Of a DNA stretch of 64,000 nucleotides, positions 1 through 10,824 are shown one piece after another; the first letter of the stretch is position 1; each line of letters opens with the position of its first letter. A program made the position numbers and the translations under genes. This DNA comes from Microbacterium psychrotolerans (GTDB lineage Bacteria > Actinomycetota > Actinomycetes > Actinomycetales > Microbacteriaceae). The DNA is taken from contig NZ_JAVFWO010000001.1 of assembly GCF_031085295.1 (NCBI RefSeq), positions 954,400 to 1,018,399 on the forward strand, given 5' to 3'. Under the pieces are notes generated by a model, which saw only the letters and a list, made by a program, of their open reading frames with translations, searched no databases and was not told the origin of the DNA.

Positions 1-113
1 GTGTTGAGCGCCGCGGTCGACAGGACGTGCTCCGCGGGAGTGCCCGCGCCGGAGGCGCCGGCGGGCTGCGCGGGGGCGCCGGGTTCGTCCGATCCGGGGG
101 CAGGGGAGCTCAT
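1..113 (-). CDS. N-terminal fragment of a leftward gene, function unknown
   Basis: A reading frame starts with ATG at 113 and runs left out of the window, giving 37 residues that begin MSSPAPGSDEPGAP and are rich in Pro, Ala and Gly. That composition suits a disordered N-terminal tail, so no family can be named. Support for a real gene is a TACCTT hexamer at 121-126, seven bases before the ATG, the leaderless arrangement seen at many other genes here. It is divergent from the efflux transporter that follows, so a regulator of that transporter is possible but not shown. Confidence 0.4.
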   Translation of the reverse strand, partial: MSSPAPGSDEPGAPAQPAGASGAGTPAEHVLSTAALN

Positions 114-197
114 GTCGGCCAAGGTAGGACCCTTCGATGAACGGCTGGTGCGCACTCAACGTAGCGCTGAAGGGGCGGCGGATGGTTGGCTTCGTCC

Positions 198-1781
198 ATG
201 ACTGGGGAAACCCCGCCCGCGCCGGCTTTCAATGGGCGCCTGGCCATCCTTCTCGCCATGGCGATGTTCGTGCTCGTGGTGGACACCTCGATCATGAACG
301 TCTCGATATCGGCGGTGGTCACCGAACTCGGCACGACCGCCAGCGGCGTGCAGGGCGCGATCGCGCTTGAGGCCCTGGTGTCGGCCGCCTTCATCCTGAT
401 CGGCGGCAAGACCGGCGACCTCATCGGTCGCAAACTCGCCTACACCCTCGGTCTCCTCGGCTACGCGGTCGGCGCAGTGGCGATGACCTTCGCGCAGAAC
501 CTCACCACGGTCATCATCTTCTGGGCGGTGATCGGCGGCATCGGCGCATCCCTCCTTCTGCCCTCGATGCAGTCGCTCATCCACGGCAACTTCGCCGGCG
601 ATCATCAGAAGCGCGTCTACGCGCTCGTGGGCGCATCCGCCGCGATCGCGGCGGCGGTCGGTCCGCTGCTCGGCGGATTCATCACGACGTTCTGGTCGTA
701 TCGGGTCGCGTTCGCCCTCGAGGCCGTCATCATCGCCGTGGTGCTCCTCGGCCTCGGCCTGGTGAAAGACGTCAAGTACCACGGAGACCGCTCCATCGAC
801 CTCGTCGGCGCGGGCCTGTCGGTCGTCGGCATGGGCGGCGTCGTTCTCGGCATCCTCGTCTGGCAGGAGGGCGGCGGCTATGTCGGACTGCTCATCGGGC
901 TCGGCGTCGTCGCGCTCGGCGGGCTCGCGTGGTGGCTCAACGCGCGCAAGAAGCGGGGCAGGCCGGTGCTGCTCGACCCGGCGCTGTTCTCCTCGAAGCC
1001 GTTCCGCACCGGGGTCAGCGGGCAGCTCCTTCAGCAGATTGCGCTCGGCGGCACGATGATCGTGCTGCCGCTCTACCTGCAGATGGTGCTCGAGTACAAC
1101 GCGCTGCAGGCCGGACTGTCGATCGCGCCGCTGTCGCTCAGCATGTTCGCGGTGGCGATCTGGGCGGGACGGCGCGGCAAGGGGCGCCCGGCGAACCTCA
1201 TCCTCATGGGGTTCTCGCTCGCCTTCGTCGGTCTTGTCGCGATCGTTCCCCTCGTCCCGATCGCCGAGTCGGGCTGGTACCTCGCCGTGCCGCTCGTCAT
1301 CGCCGGATCGGGCCTGGGGCTGCTCGTCTCGCAGCTCAACAACTACACGCTCTCGCCGATCTCTGACGAGCGGGTCAGCGAGGCCGCGGGAGTCAACTCC
1401 GCCGCAGGATCGTTCGGGCTCTCCTTCGGCCTCGCGTTCGCCGGCGCCATCATGCTGGCGACCCTCGCCGCGTCTTTCACCGCGCTCGCCGATGCGAGCA
1501 CCGTGCTCACCACGGAGCAGCAGCAGCAGGTCTCCACGGTCCTCGAGGAGGATGCCGAGCTGATGTCGAACACCGGCCTCGAGGAGCTGCTCGCGGACGA
1601 ACCCCCGGCAGCCGCCGACGAGGTCGTCCGCATCAACACCGAGGCGCGCCACATCGCGCTCCAGGTGGCGCTGCTGATCCCCATCCTCGCCGCCCTGCTG
1701 GGCGCGCTGAACGCGCTCCGCATGCGGCGGCTGCCGGATCCGCAGCCGAACGCCGCCGCGGAGGGCACGATGCTCGGATGA
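198..1781 (+). CDS. MFS drug-efflux type transporter (DHA2-like, 14 TM)
   Basis: Integral membrane protein of about 527 residues in the major facilitator superfamily. The first helix carries the LVVDTSIMNVSI segment (motif C-like region of DHA2 transporters), followed by GDLIGRK, the motif A loop between helices 2 and 3. Length and the number of hydrophobic segments fit the 14-helix drug:H+ antiporter-2 group. A loop of about 60 polar residues (TTEQQQQ to EVVRIN) precedes the last helix. Start choice is uncertain: TTG at 186 has a GAAGGGG ribosome site, while ATG at 198 has a weak TTGGCT hexamer six bases upstream. The substrate cannot be told from sequence. A divergent gene begins at 113. 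Confidence 0.8.
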   Translation: MTGETPPAPAFNGRLAILLAMAMFVLVVDTSIMNVSISAVVTELGTTASGVQGAIALEALVSAAFILIGGKTGDLIGRKLAYTLGLLGYAVGAVAMTFAQNLTTVIIFWAVIGGIGASLLLPSMQSLIHGNFAGDHQKRVYALVGASAAIAAAVGPLLGGFITTFWSYRVAFALEAVIIAVVLLGLGLVKDVKYHGDRSIDLVGAGLSVVGMGGVVLGILVWQEGGGYVGLLIGLGVVALGGLAWWLNARKKRGRPVLLDPALFSSKPFRTGVSGQLLQQIALGGTMIVLPLYLQMVLEYNALQAGLSIAPLSLSMFAVAIWAGRRGKGRPANLILMGFSLAFVGLVAIVPLVPIAESGWYLAVPLVIAGSGLGLLVSQLNNYTLSPISDERVSEAAGVNSAAGSFGLSFGLAFAGAIMLATLAASFTALADASTVLTTEQQQQVSTVLEEDAELMSNTGLEELLADEPPAAADEVVRINTEARHIALQVALLIPILAALLGALNALRMRRLPDPQPNAAAEGTMLG

Positions 1782-1857
1782 CGCTCGGCGGGCATCCGCT
1801 CGCGCGCTCGATCTCGCGCGCGGGCCGCTCCCAGGCATGACTGCGAGACTTCCCCCC

Positions 1858-2634
1858 ATGGCGCGATCCGTCCCCTCACGAGCCGGCGCGCGCCGCCCTG
1901 CTCCCGCGAAGAAGCGAAGCGCGCCGACCCGCGCGCCGGGCGGCCGACGCCGGTCCGCCGCCGCGCGCAAGCGCGCCGCCGCAGCCCGTGCGCGGCGGCT
2001 GCGGACCGCGCTGATCGTCTCGATCGTGACCATCGCGATCGTCACGGTCGCGGGCATCGCCGCCGTCTTCACGGTCGTCGGAAGCGCGGCCCGGGGCTTC
2101 GGGGACTGTGCGGGCTTCGCCCTCGCGCCCGGTCAGGTCGCGGCATCCGCATCGCAATGGAACGACGAGCAGCTCGGCAACGCCGCCGTCATCATGGGGG
2201 CGGGCAGCGACCTCGGTCTGTCGGCGCGCGACCAGGCGATCGGGGTCATGACCGCCATGGGCGAGTCGTCGCTGCGCAACCTCGATCACGGGGACTGGGA
2301 GACCAGCGGCGTCACCAATCCGGACGGCAGCCGCACCACCTCGATCGGCCTGTTCCAGCAGCAGGACAGCTGGGGCAGCCGCGAGCAGCGGATGGACCCG
2401 TACACCGCCGCCACGCTGTTCTACCGTGCGATGGCGAAGGCCGTCCCCGACGGCGAGCGGCTCGGGCTCGCGCCGACGCTCGTCGCCCACCGCACCCAGG
2501 TCAACGCCGACCCGCAGCACTACGCGCGCTACTGGCCCGCCGCGGTGCGCGTCGTCGAGAAGCTGTCCGGCGCCGACACCGGTCTCGCCGAAGCCGACGC
2601 CGACGACCCGAGCGGGTGCCGGTCGGAGGGCTGA
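1858..2634 (+). CDS. Membrane-anchored lysozyme/transglycosylase-like protein
   Basis: About 258 residues. The first 48 residues are an Arg/Ala-rich cytoplasmic tail, followed by one transmembrane helix (about 50-75) and an extracytoplasmic domain. That domain contains MTAMGESSLRNLDHGD, where the Glu sits like the catalytic Glu of lysozyme-like folds, then TSIGLFQQQDSWGSREQRMDP, which matches the domain often attached to phage tail or M23 peptidase proteins in actinobacteria. A cell-wall glycan-cleaving role is therefore likely but unproven. It is not in a phage context. An upstream ATG at 1837 would add seven residues; 1858 was chosen because GAGACT lies seven bases before it. Confidence 0.65.
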   Translation: MARSVPSRAGARRPAPAKKRSAPTRAPGGRRRSAAARKRAAAARARRLRTALIVSIVTIAIVTVAGIAAVFTVVGSAARGFGDCAGFALAPGQVAASASQWNDEQLGNAAVIMGAGSDLGLSARDQAIGVMTAMGESSLRNLDHGDWETSGVTNPDGSRTTSIGLFQQQDSWGSREQRMDPYTAATLFYRAMAKAVPDGERLGLAPTLVAHRTQVNADPQHYARYWPAAVRVVEKLSGADTGLAEADADDPSGCRSEG

Positions 2635-2648
2635 ACGCCGACCGCTAA

Positions 2649-4682
<2,034 letters not shown>

Positions 4683-4684
4683 CC

Positions 4685-5314
4685 ATGGCCGACAAGGACC
4701 ACGACCCCACGGCCGGCTCGGGAGCCGGCGACGAGGAAGAGGTCCGTCCTGACGAGGAGGGGTCGGAGGCACAGGCCTCCGGCCCCGTCCCGCAGGACGG
4801 AGAAGAGCTGGACGAGGGCGACGACCTGACGGTGGACGACATCCTCGGCTCGGCGCAGAACGCCGACGCCGCGGCAGAGGACGCCGTGTTGGCCGACCTG
4901 GAGTCGGCGCTGCTGAACGACCTCAAGCGGCTGCAGGCGGAGTACGCCAACTACCGCCGCCGCACCGAGGAGCAGCGCGAGGTCGAGATCGAGCGCGCGC
5001 AGGGCGCGGTCGCGAAGGGCCTGCTGCCGGTGCTCGACGACCTCGACCGCGCTGAGAAGCACGGCGACCTCGAAGAGGGCTCGCCGTTCGCGGCGATCGC
5101 CGTCAAGCTGCGTGGCGTCGCCGAGAAGATGGGCATCACGACCTACGGCGAGGCGGGCGAGCTCTTCGACCCTCAGCATCACGAGGCGATCTTCCAGGTG
5201 CCGACGCCCGGCGCGACCGAGACCACGATCCTCGAGGTCGTCGAGATCGGCTACCGTCTCGGCTCGGTCGAGCTGCGTCCGGCGAAGGTCGTCGTCGCGG
5301 TTCCTGCCGACTAG
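4685..5314 (+). CDS. grpE: Nucleotide exchange factor GrpE
   Basis: Protein of 209 residues that releases ADP from DnaK. The first 60-65 residues are acidic and low complexity, longer than in many GrpE proteins. A coiled-coil segment with YANYRRRTEEQREVE follows, then the compact C-terminal domain ending in the family pattern GYRLGSVELRPAKVVVAV. The ATG is two bases after the dnaK stop, so translation is probably coupled. Part of the HspR-controlled heat-shock operon. Confidence 0.96.
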   Translation: MADKDHDPTAGSGAGDEEEVRPDEEGSEAQASGPVPQDGEELDEGDDLTVDDILGSAQNADAAAEDAVLADLESALLNDLKRLQAEYANYRRRTEEQREVEIERAQGAVAKGLLPVLDDLDRAEKHGDLEEGSPFAAIAVKLRGVAEKMGITTYGEAGELFDPQHHEAIFQVPTPGATETTILEVVEIGYRLGSVELRPAKVVVAVPAD

Positions 5315-5328
5315 TCCGAAGGAGCACG

Positions 5329-6324
5329 ATGGCCAGTCAGGACTGGTTCGACAAGGACTTCTACTCGGTGCTCGGCGTCTCGAAGGACGTCAGCGAGGCT
5401 GACCTCAAGAAGACGTATCGCAAGCTCGCGCGGAAGTACCACCCCGACTCCAACCAGGGTGACGCTGCCGCCGAAGCGAAGTTCAAGGAGGTCAGCGAGG
5501 CGTACTCGGTGCTCTCCGATGCGGAGCAGCGCAAGGAGTACGACCAGATCCGCGCGATGGGCTCGGGCGCCCGCTTCACCGCGGGCGGCCAGGGTGGAGC
5601 CGGGGGCTTCGAAGACGTCTTCTCGATGTTCAATCAGGGCCGCGGTGCGCGGTACCAGAACGCCGAGGACTTCGACGACATCTTCGCGATGTTCAACCAG
5701 CAGCAGGGTGCGGGCTTCGGCTCGGGCCGGTTCGGGCAGTCGACCGGCGGCTACCGCGGCTACGGCGGTCCCACCCGCGGGGCCGACGTCACGGCGCGCA
5801 CGACGATCGACTTCGTCACGGCGACCAAGGGCGAGACCATCACGCTGCAGGGCGAGGATGGCAAGCCGTTCAAGGTCAAGATCCCCGCCGGCGTGTCGGA
5901 CGGGCAGAAGATCCGGCTGCGCGGTCGCGGGCGCCCGTCGCCCGACGGCGGCGAGAACGGCGACATCGTCGTGCAGGTCGCCGTGCGCCCGCATCCGGTG
6001 TTCACCCGCGACGGTCTCAACCTGCGTGTCACCGTGCCGGTCACGTTCACCGAGGCGGCGCTCGGCGCCACCATCGAGGTGCCCACGCTCGGCGGAGACC
6101 CGGTGCGGCTGCGCGTCGCGCCGGGGACGCCGTCCGGCCGCGTGCTGCGCGTCAAGGGCAGGGGTGTCGAGACCGCCAAGGGCACCGGCGACCTCCTCGC
6201 CGAGGTGCAGGTCGCGGTGCCGTCGCACCTCGACGACGCCGCGCGCGAGGCGCTCGAGCGCTTCCAGAGCCTCGAGCCGAAGGAGAACCCGCGCGCCGAC
6301 CTCATGGCGAAGGCGCAGGGCTGA
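5329..6324 (+). CDS. dnaJ: DnaJ-family co-chaperone without zinc-finger domain
   Basis: Hsp40 co-chaperone of 331 residues that stimulates DnaK ATPase. The J domain is at residues 10-75 with HPD at 38-40. A Gly/Phe-rich linker (about 80-155) leads directly into the two C-terminal beta domains (RGADVTARTTIDF onward). There are no CxxCxGxG repeats, so this is a type II (CbpA-like) J protein. In many actinobacteria the J protein in this operon position has the zinc fingers; a zinc-finger DnaJ may be encoded elsewhere. ATG at 5329 is preceded by GAAGGAG. Co-transcribed with dnaK, grpE and hspR. Confidence 0.93.
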   Translation: MASQDWFDKDFYSVLGVSKDVSEADLKKTYRKLARKYHPDSNQGDAAAEAKFKEVSEAYSVLSDAEQRKEYDQIRAMGSGARFTAGGQGGAGGFEDVFSMFNQGRGARYQNAEDFDDIFAMFNQQQGAGFGSGRFGQSTGGYRGYGGPTRGADVTARTTIDFVTATKGETITLQGEDGKPFKVKIPAGVSDGQKIRLRGRGRPSPDGGENGDIVVQVAVRPHPVFTRDGLNLRVTVPVTFTEAALGATIEVPTLGGDPVRLRVAPGTPSGRVLRVKGRGVETAKGTGDLLAEVQVAVPSHLDDAAREALERFQSLEPKENPRADLMAKAQG

Positions 6325-6342
6325 GCCAGGGAGGTGACGAGG

Positions 6343-6813
6343 ATGGGTGAGAACGACATCGACGAGGATGCCCCGATCTTCGCGATCGCCGTCGCCGCAG
6401 AGCTGTCGGGCATGCACCCGCAGACCCTCCGCCAGTACGACCGGCTGGGGCTCGTCGTGCCCGCCCGCACTCAGGGCGGTTCGCGGCGCTACTCGCTGCG
6501 GCACGTCGAGCAGCTGCGCGAGGTCGCGCGCATGTCGGCCGACGGCATCGGCCTGCCCGCCATCGTGCGGATCCTGGAGCTCGAGAACCGCGTGCAGGAG
6601 CTGCACGGGCGGGTTCGCGACCTCGAGGACCGCATGCGCGCCGAGCTGGAGAAGCGCCCCGGCGCCCGGGTCTTCGCCGCCGGCTCCACCGGCAACGTCG
6701 TGACCCTGCGTCACGGCACGCGCGTGCGACGCGCCACCGAGGTCGTGGTGTGGCGGCCGCGCACGCCGATCGCGCCGGTGACCGACGATCGCGATCAGAC
6801 TTCCGACGACTGA
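6343..6813 (+). CDS. hspR: Heat-shock repressor HspR (MerR family)
   Basis: DNA-binding repressor of 156 residues that recognises HAIR inverted repeats. The MerR-type helix-turn-helix is at about residues 12-75 (AAELSGMHPQTLRQYDRLGL and GGSRRYSLRHV), followed by a coiled coil (LELENRVQELHGRVRDLEDRM) for dimerisation. Its targets are visible in the window: two HAIR sites before dnaK and one before clpB. ATG 6343 was chosen because GGAGGT sits seven bases upstream; a GTG at 6334 overlaps that site. Last gene of the operon, so it is autoregulated. Confidence 0.95.
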   Translation: MGENDIDEDAPIFAIAVAAELSGMHPQTLRQYDRLGLVVPARTQGGSRRYSLRHVEQLREVARMSADGIGLPAIVRILELENRVQELHGRVRDLEDRMRAELEKRPGARVFAAGSTGNVVTLRHGTRVRRATEVVVWRPRTPIAPVTDDRDQTSDD

Positions 6814-6910
6814 CGAGTCGTCTCGTCCCGCTCTGTTTCCGCGGATGGCGCAGCCGCTCGTCGCGCGCTGTTTGTGCTCGTCCGCGATCCCCGGTCGAGG
6901 TTTCGCGGGG

Positions 6911-6926
6911 ATGAAATCGATTTCGT
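6911..6926. promoter_or_regulatory. LacI-family operator upstream of the GH183 lipoprotein
   Basis: ATGAAATCGATTTCGT with the perfect 12-base palindrome GAAATCGATTTC at 6913-6924. Identical in 16 of 16 bases to the sites at 8303 and 18353. A TACCCT hexamer follows at 6930-6935, but no good -35 is seen. Confidence 0.8.
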
Positions 6927-6974
6927 GATTACCCTTGTCGGACGTATCGTGGCACTCGACGATCGAGGAGGATC

Positions 6975-8138
6975 ATGTCTCTGCCGCGTTCATGCGTTCG
7001 CCTCCGCCGGGTCGCCGGCGTCGCGGCGTCCGTCTGCCTCGCCGTAGGCCTCGCGTCGTGCGGCGCGCCGGCGACCCCCGCCGTCGACGACGACCAGGAC
7101 AAGCCCTTCGTGCTCGAGGGTGTGTCGGGCCTCACCGAGATCGCGCAGCTCACCGGACCGGACGCCATGAACGACACCGCATCGGCGGCCGTGTCCGGCA
7201 CCGACCTGGGCTCCATGGTCAACCTCGGCGATCGCACCTACTTCTTCTTCGGCGACACGTTCGGCGAACGCGAGCCGGCATCGGTCGGCGGTCAGGGAGG
7301 CATCTGGCGGTCCAACGTCTCGGCCTGGACGACGGACGACGACCCCTCCGACGGCATCCGGTTCGACGGGTGGGCGCCCGCCGACGACCTGGGCTGGGCG
7401 GAGGCGCTCGTGGAGGGCGAGCACGACTCCAACGACGGCGAGGGCGAGGTCACGAAGATCCCCACGCACGGCTTCGCCGTCGGCGACACCCTCTACATCT
7501 CGTGCATGTCGGTGGCGCACTGGGGTGAGCCGGGCGCCTGGGATGCCAACTACGCGGGGCTCGCCAAGTCCACGGATCGGGGCGAGACCTGGACCCCGCT
7601 CGACGCACCGAGGTGGCCAGGGGACTCGAACTTCGTCCAGGTGGCGCCCGTGGGCGTCTCGGACGACGGCACCGACTACATCTACTTCTGGTCCATCCCA
7701 TCAGGCCGGTTCGGGGGCGTGGCGCTCATGCGCGTGCCCGCAACGGAGGAGGCGGTCGAGGACGCCGGCGCGTACTCCTACTTCGCGGGGACGGATGCCG
7801 ACGGTACGCCGCAGTGGGACACCGACATGGGTGCCGCCGAGCTCGTGCTCGAGGGGACGATCGGTGAGCTCTCCGTGATGTGGTCGGACTATCTGAGCAG
7901 GTGGCTGATGACCTACTCCGACGGCGGCGACGCCTACATCCGCGAAGGCGTGACCCCATGGGGGCCGTGGAACGACCCGATCCTCCTGGCCTCCGGTGCG
8001 GAATACCCGGGCCTCTACGCGCCGTACATGAACCCGCGCTACGTCACCGACGCCGGCAGCCGGGTCCACTTCTCGATGTCGCTCTGGGGACCGTACAACG
8101 TCTTCTGGTTTTCTGTGGACCTCGAGCGGGCTTCGTGA
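6975..8138 (+). CDS. GH183 (DUF4185) endo-D-arabinanase-like lipoprotein
   Basis: Surface lipoprotein of 387 residues: a signal peptide with lipobox LASC (Cys29), then a single DUF4185 domain to the end. DUF4185 is the founding domain of family GH183, whose characterised members are retaining endo-D-arabinanases that cut mycobacterial arabinan. Two Asp residues in conserved motifs, GTDLG (Asp77) and GDTFG (Asp94), align with the same motifs of the second GH183 protein in the window and are the likely catalytic pair. ATG 6975 follows CGAGGAGGA. Monocistronic under a palindromic LacI-type operator. Inferred job: first cut of D-arabinan at the cell surface. Other DUF4185 specificities cannot be excluded. 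Confidence 0.8.
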   Translation: MSLPRSCVRLRRVAGVAASVCLAVGLASCGAPATPAVDDDQDKPFVLEGVSGLTEIAQLTGPDAMNDTASAAVSGTDLGSMVNLGDRTYFFFGDTFGEREPASVGGQGGIWRSNVSAWTTDDDPSDGIRFDGWAPADDLGWAEALVEGEHDSNDGEGEVTKIPTHGFAVGDTLYISCMSVAHWGEPGAWDANYAGLAKSTDRGETWTPLDAPRWPGDSNFVQVAPVGVSDDGTDYIYFWSIPSGRFGGVALMRVPATEEAVEDAGAYSYFAGTDADGTPQWDTDMGAAELVLEGTIGELSVMWSDYLSRWLMTYSDGGDAYIREGVTPWGPWNDPILLASGAEYPGLYAPYMNPRYVTDAGSRVHFSMSLWGPYNVFWFSVDLERAS

Positions 8139-8156
8139 GGTCGGCTCGGGTGGCGG

Positions 8157-8175
8157 GTTGTGAAATCGATACAAC
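8157..8175. promoter_or_regulatory. Variant LacI-family operator
   Basis: GTTGT-GAAATCGAT-ACAAC: five-base arms are perfectly complementary and the core shares GAAATCGAT with the other sites. It lies 19 bases past the lipoprotein stop, about 140 bases upstream of the strict site at 8303, so it could act as an auxiliary operator. Confidence 0.6.
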
Positions 8176-8296
8176 GGCGCCTGGATGCCGCTCGCGTCGG
8201 TCTAGCAACGGTGTTTCCGCACCTTCCACGGCGGATCCGCTGCCGTGGGACGTGTGGCGGGGGCACGCGATCCCGCAGAATCGGTCTCCGAGCCCG

Positions 8297-8325
8297 TTGC
8301 GCATGAAATCGATTTCGTCTAGCCT
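8297..8325 (+). promoter_or_regulatory. Promoter with embedded LacI-family operator (importer operon)
   Basis: TTGCGC (8297-8302), 17 bases, TAGCCT (8320-8325). The spacer contains ATGAAATCGATTTCGT (8303-8318), so repressor and RNA polymerase would compete directly. Same geometry as the promoter at 18347. Confidence 0.8.
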
Positions 8326-8450
8326 GACCCGAGACGAGATCAGTGGCGATCCGCGCACGACGGCGGACGGCGCTCGATCGGTCAGACCGGGCTCCCCTGA
8401 CCGGCCACAGCTCCGACTCACCGAAGAGTCGTGTTCCTGAGGAGGGACGA

Positions 8451-9794
8451 ATGCACAAGAGAAACAGCAGGCTCTTGCTGGTCGTCGCGGCGGCTGCGGC
8501 CGCCGGCATGGCGCTCGCCGGCTGCGGCGCCGGCGGCGGCGACGCTGGCGATGACGGCGTGGCGACCATCCAGTTCTGGCACCGCACCTTCACCCCGGTC
8601 GAGAACGAGTGGTACGCGGGCATCGTCAAGCAGTTCAACGAGTCGCAGGACGAGATCAAGGTCGTCGACACGGAGGTCCCGGCGGACGCCTGGGACCAGA
8701 AGATGAAGTCGGCGCAGGCGGCCGGGAAGGCCCCCGACATCTACACGTTCTCGGCCAGCATCACGGATGCCGTCAACGCCGGGCAGCTCCACGAGCTCAA
8801 CGACCTCGTCCCTCAGGACAAGCTCGAAGAGATCATCGAGCCGGCGCAGCCCATCTCGCAGATCGACGACAAGTACTACGCGTACCCGCTTCTGCTCGAG
8901 CCGCAGACGGTGCTGTTCTGGAACAAGGACCTGCTGTCGGCCGCAGGGCTGGACCCCGAGACCGGTCCGACCACCTGGGACGAGATGCTCGACATGTGCG
9001 CGGCGATCAAGCCCACCCTCGCCGAGGGGCAGTACTGCATCTCGCCGGCGAGCGACGCCGTTACCTTCGCGTGGTCGTCCGTCGGCCAGCAGTACAACTT
9101 CGCCGGCCACACCGCGCTGAACGACGACTGGACCGCACCCGACATCGACGATCCCGGGTACCGGGAGCTCATGGCGAACTACAAGACGCTGTGGGATGAG
9201 GGCTACATGCCCCAGCAGGCGCTCGACGTCTACGTCGGAGGCAAGGACTTCGGCGAGGAGAAGGTCGCCTTCAAGGTGTCGGGCTCGTGGATGATGTCGG
9301 AGATCGGGTCGGACTACTCCGACGTGCTGCCCAAGACGGGGATCGGCCCGTTCCCGAATGCGGCGGATGCCGACGGTCGCGGCGCGAGCACGCTCGGCAA
9401 CTTCCGCTGGGTGATCGACGCCAAGTCCAAGAACGCGCAAGCGGCCGCCGACTTCCTGACGTGGGCGCTCGCGGGCGACCCCGAACTGCTCGTGCCGTTC
9501 TTCGTCGACACGCAGTTCACCAAGGTGCCCGTGCGCGAGTCGGTGCAGGAGGCCGTCTCGGCCGACGAGGCCAGCGCGAACGCGCCGTGGTCATCGATCG
9601 TCATGAACGACATCGTGCCGACCGCGATCCCCGAGCCCACCTACCCCTGGGACGTCTCGCTCGCCGTCGGCACCGCGATGGAGTCGGTGATGAAGGGCGC
9701 GGCCTCGGCCGACGATGCCATCAAGACGGCGGAGGATGCCATCAACACGGTGATCCAGCGCGACGATCTGCCCAGCAAGGCGCCGACGTCCTAG
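8451..9794 (+). CDS. Sugar ABC transporter substrate-binding lipoprotein
   Basis: Extracellular solute-binding protein of family 1 (CUT1-type), 447 residues. The signal peptide ends in lipobox LAGC (Cys25), so it is membrane-tethered outside the cell. The body begins ATIQFWHRTFTP and has the usual two-lobe pattern, with aromatic residues that fit oligosaccharide binding. ATG 8451 is preceded by GAGGAGGGA. First gene of an operon with two permeases and the modular GH183 protein, under the operator-containing promoter at 8297. Context suggests it captures D-arabino-oligosaccharides; the ligand is inferred only. Confidence 0.88.
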   Translation: MHKRNSRLLLVVAAAAAAGMALAGCGAGGGDAGDDGVATIQFWHRTFTPVENEWYAGIVKQFNESQDEIKVVDTEVPADAWDQKMKSAQAAGKAPDIYTFSASITDAVNAGQLHELNDLVPQDKLEEIIEPAQPISQIDDKYYAYPLLLEPQTVLFWNKDLLSAAGLDPETGPTTWDEMLDMCAAIKPTLAEGQYCISPASDAVTFAWSSVGQQYNFAGHTALNDDWTAPDIDDPGYRELMANYKTLWDEGYMPQQALDVYVGGKDFGEEKVAFKVSGSWMMSEIGSDYSDVLPKTGIGPFPNAADADGRGASTLGNFRWVIDAKSKNAQAAADFLTWALAGDPELLVPFFVDTQFTKVPVRESVQEAVSADEASANAPWSSIVMNDIVPTAIPEPTYPWDVSLAVGTAMESVMKGAASADDAIKTAEDAINTVIQRDDLPSKAPTS

Positions 9795-9866
9795 CGAAGG
9801 ATCGGATCCGGGGGTCGATGCCATCGGCCCCCGGACGTGTGCCCCGGCCCACAGCGAGGTGAGGAA

Positions 9867-10823
9867 ATGACCGCGACGCAGACGATGATGGCCGAGACGG
9901 AGACGATGGTGCTCCCCGGTCGCCGGCACGACAAGCACCGTCACAACAGATTCCGGTACCGCGACGGGAGGATCGCGTACCTGCTCATCCTTCCGGCCGT
10001 TGTGCTCCTCGGGATCTTCGTGGTCTGGCCGGCCATCTACGCCGGGTACCTCTCGTTCCAGGACTGGAGCTTCTACAAGGACCCCGAGTTCGTGGGGTGG
10101 CGCAACTACACCAACGTCCTGAGCGACCCGCTGTTCTGGGAGTCGATCGGCCGCGGCTTCGTGTTCGTGGCGATGACGGTGCCGCCGATGCTGATCCTCG
10201 CGTTCTTCTTCTCGAGCCTCGTCGTCAGCGTGTCCCGCTGGTTCGCCGGCGTGCTGAAGGTGAGCATCTACATCCCGACGATCATCTCCGCGGTGATCAC
10301 GTCGATCATCTTCGTGCTGATCTACAACTACTCGGGCGGCATCCTGAACGCGATGCTCGGAGGGTTCGGCATCGATCCCATCGCCTGGATCGGCGACCCC
10401 GCGTGGGCGCTGCTGGCCATCGCGATCCCCGCCATCTGGCTCGGGATCGGCCTCACCTCGCTCATCATGGTCGCCGCGATGATCGACATCCCCACCGAGT
10501 ACTACGAGGCCGCCGCGATGGAGGGCGCCAACTGGTGGGAGAAGACGCGGTACATCACGCTCCCGCAGATGAAGAACGTCTTCCTGTACCTGCTCATCAC
10601 CGGCTTCGTCGCGGCGATCCAGCAGTTCGAGCTGCCGCTCGTCATGACCGGCGGCGGGCCGCTGAACTCGACGACCCTGCCGAACCTGTTCATCTTCAAC
10701 CACTTCCGCAACGACATCAACGTCGGCTATTCGATCGCGGCGGCGCTGCTGCTGTTCGTGGTGCTCGGCACGGTGTCGGCGCTCGTGTTCCGCTTCGTCA
10801 ACTCCGAGAGGCTGGTGGACTGA
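9867..10823 (+). CDS. Sugar ABC transporter permease 1 (MalF-like)
   Basis: Inner-membrane permease of 318 residues with six predicted helices. The cytoplasmic coupling loop has the EAA motif (EYYEAAAMEGANWWEKTRYI, then TLPQM), which docks an ATPase. The N-terminal 30 residues are polar and Met/His/Arg-rich before the first helix. ATG 9867 lies just after GAGGTGAGGA. It ends two bases before the ATG of permease 2. Forms the CUT1 channel with that protein. No ATPase gene is nearby, so a shared MsiK-type ATPase elsewhere is likely, as is common in actinobacteria. Confidence 0.9.
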   Translation: MTATQTMMAETETMVLPGRRHDKHRHNRFRYRDGRIAYLLILPAVVLLGIFVVWPAIYAGYLSFQDWSFYKDPEFVGWRNYTNVLSDPLFWESIGRGFVFVAMTVPPMLILAFFFSSLVVSVSRWFAGVLKVSIYIPTIISAVITSIIFVLIYNYSGGILNAMLGGFGIDPIAWIGDPAWALLAIAIPAIWLGIGLTSLIMVAAMIDIPTEYYEAAAMEGANWWEKTRYITLPQMKNVFLYLLITGFVAAIQQFELPLVMTGGGPLNSTTLPNLFIFNHFRNDINVGYSIAAALLLFVVLGTVSALVFRFVNSERLVD

Positions 10824-10824
10824 C

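Larger units (their letters stand above)
8139..8450 (+). promoter_or_regulatory. 312-base intergenic control region of the sugar importer operon
   Basis: No coding sequence is evident. It contains a divergent copy of the regulon palindrome (8157-8175), a strict copy inside a promoter (8297-8325), and a leader of about 120 bases before the binding-protein start. Confidence 0.6.

Noticed and set aside
156..2072. A 638-codon open frame on the minus strand
   Set aside because: Antisense to the efflux transporter and lysozyme-like genes; composition is Arg/Asp/Glu/His-rich noise typical of the opposite strand of GC-rich genes.
1858..2634. Prophage remnant because of the phage-tail-lysozyme-like domain
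   Set aside because: No other phage genes are near, and the protein has its own membrane anchor; the domain is common in actinobacterial cell-wall proteins.
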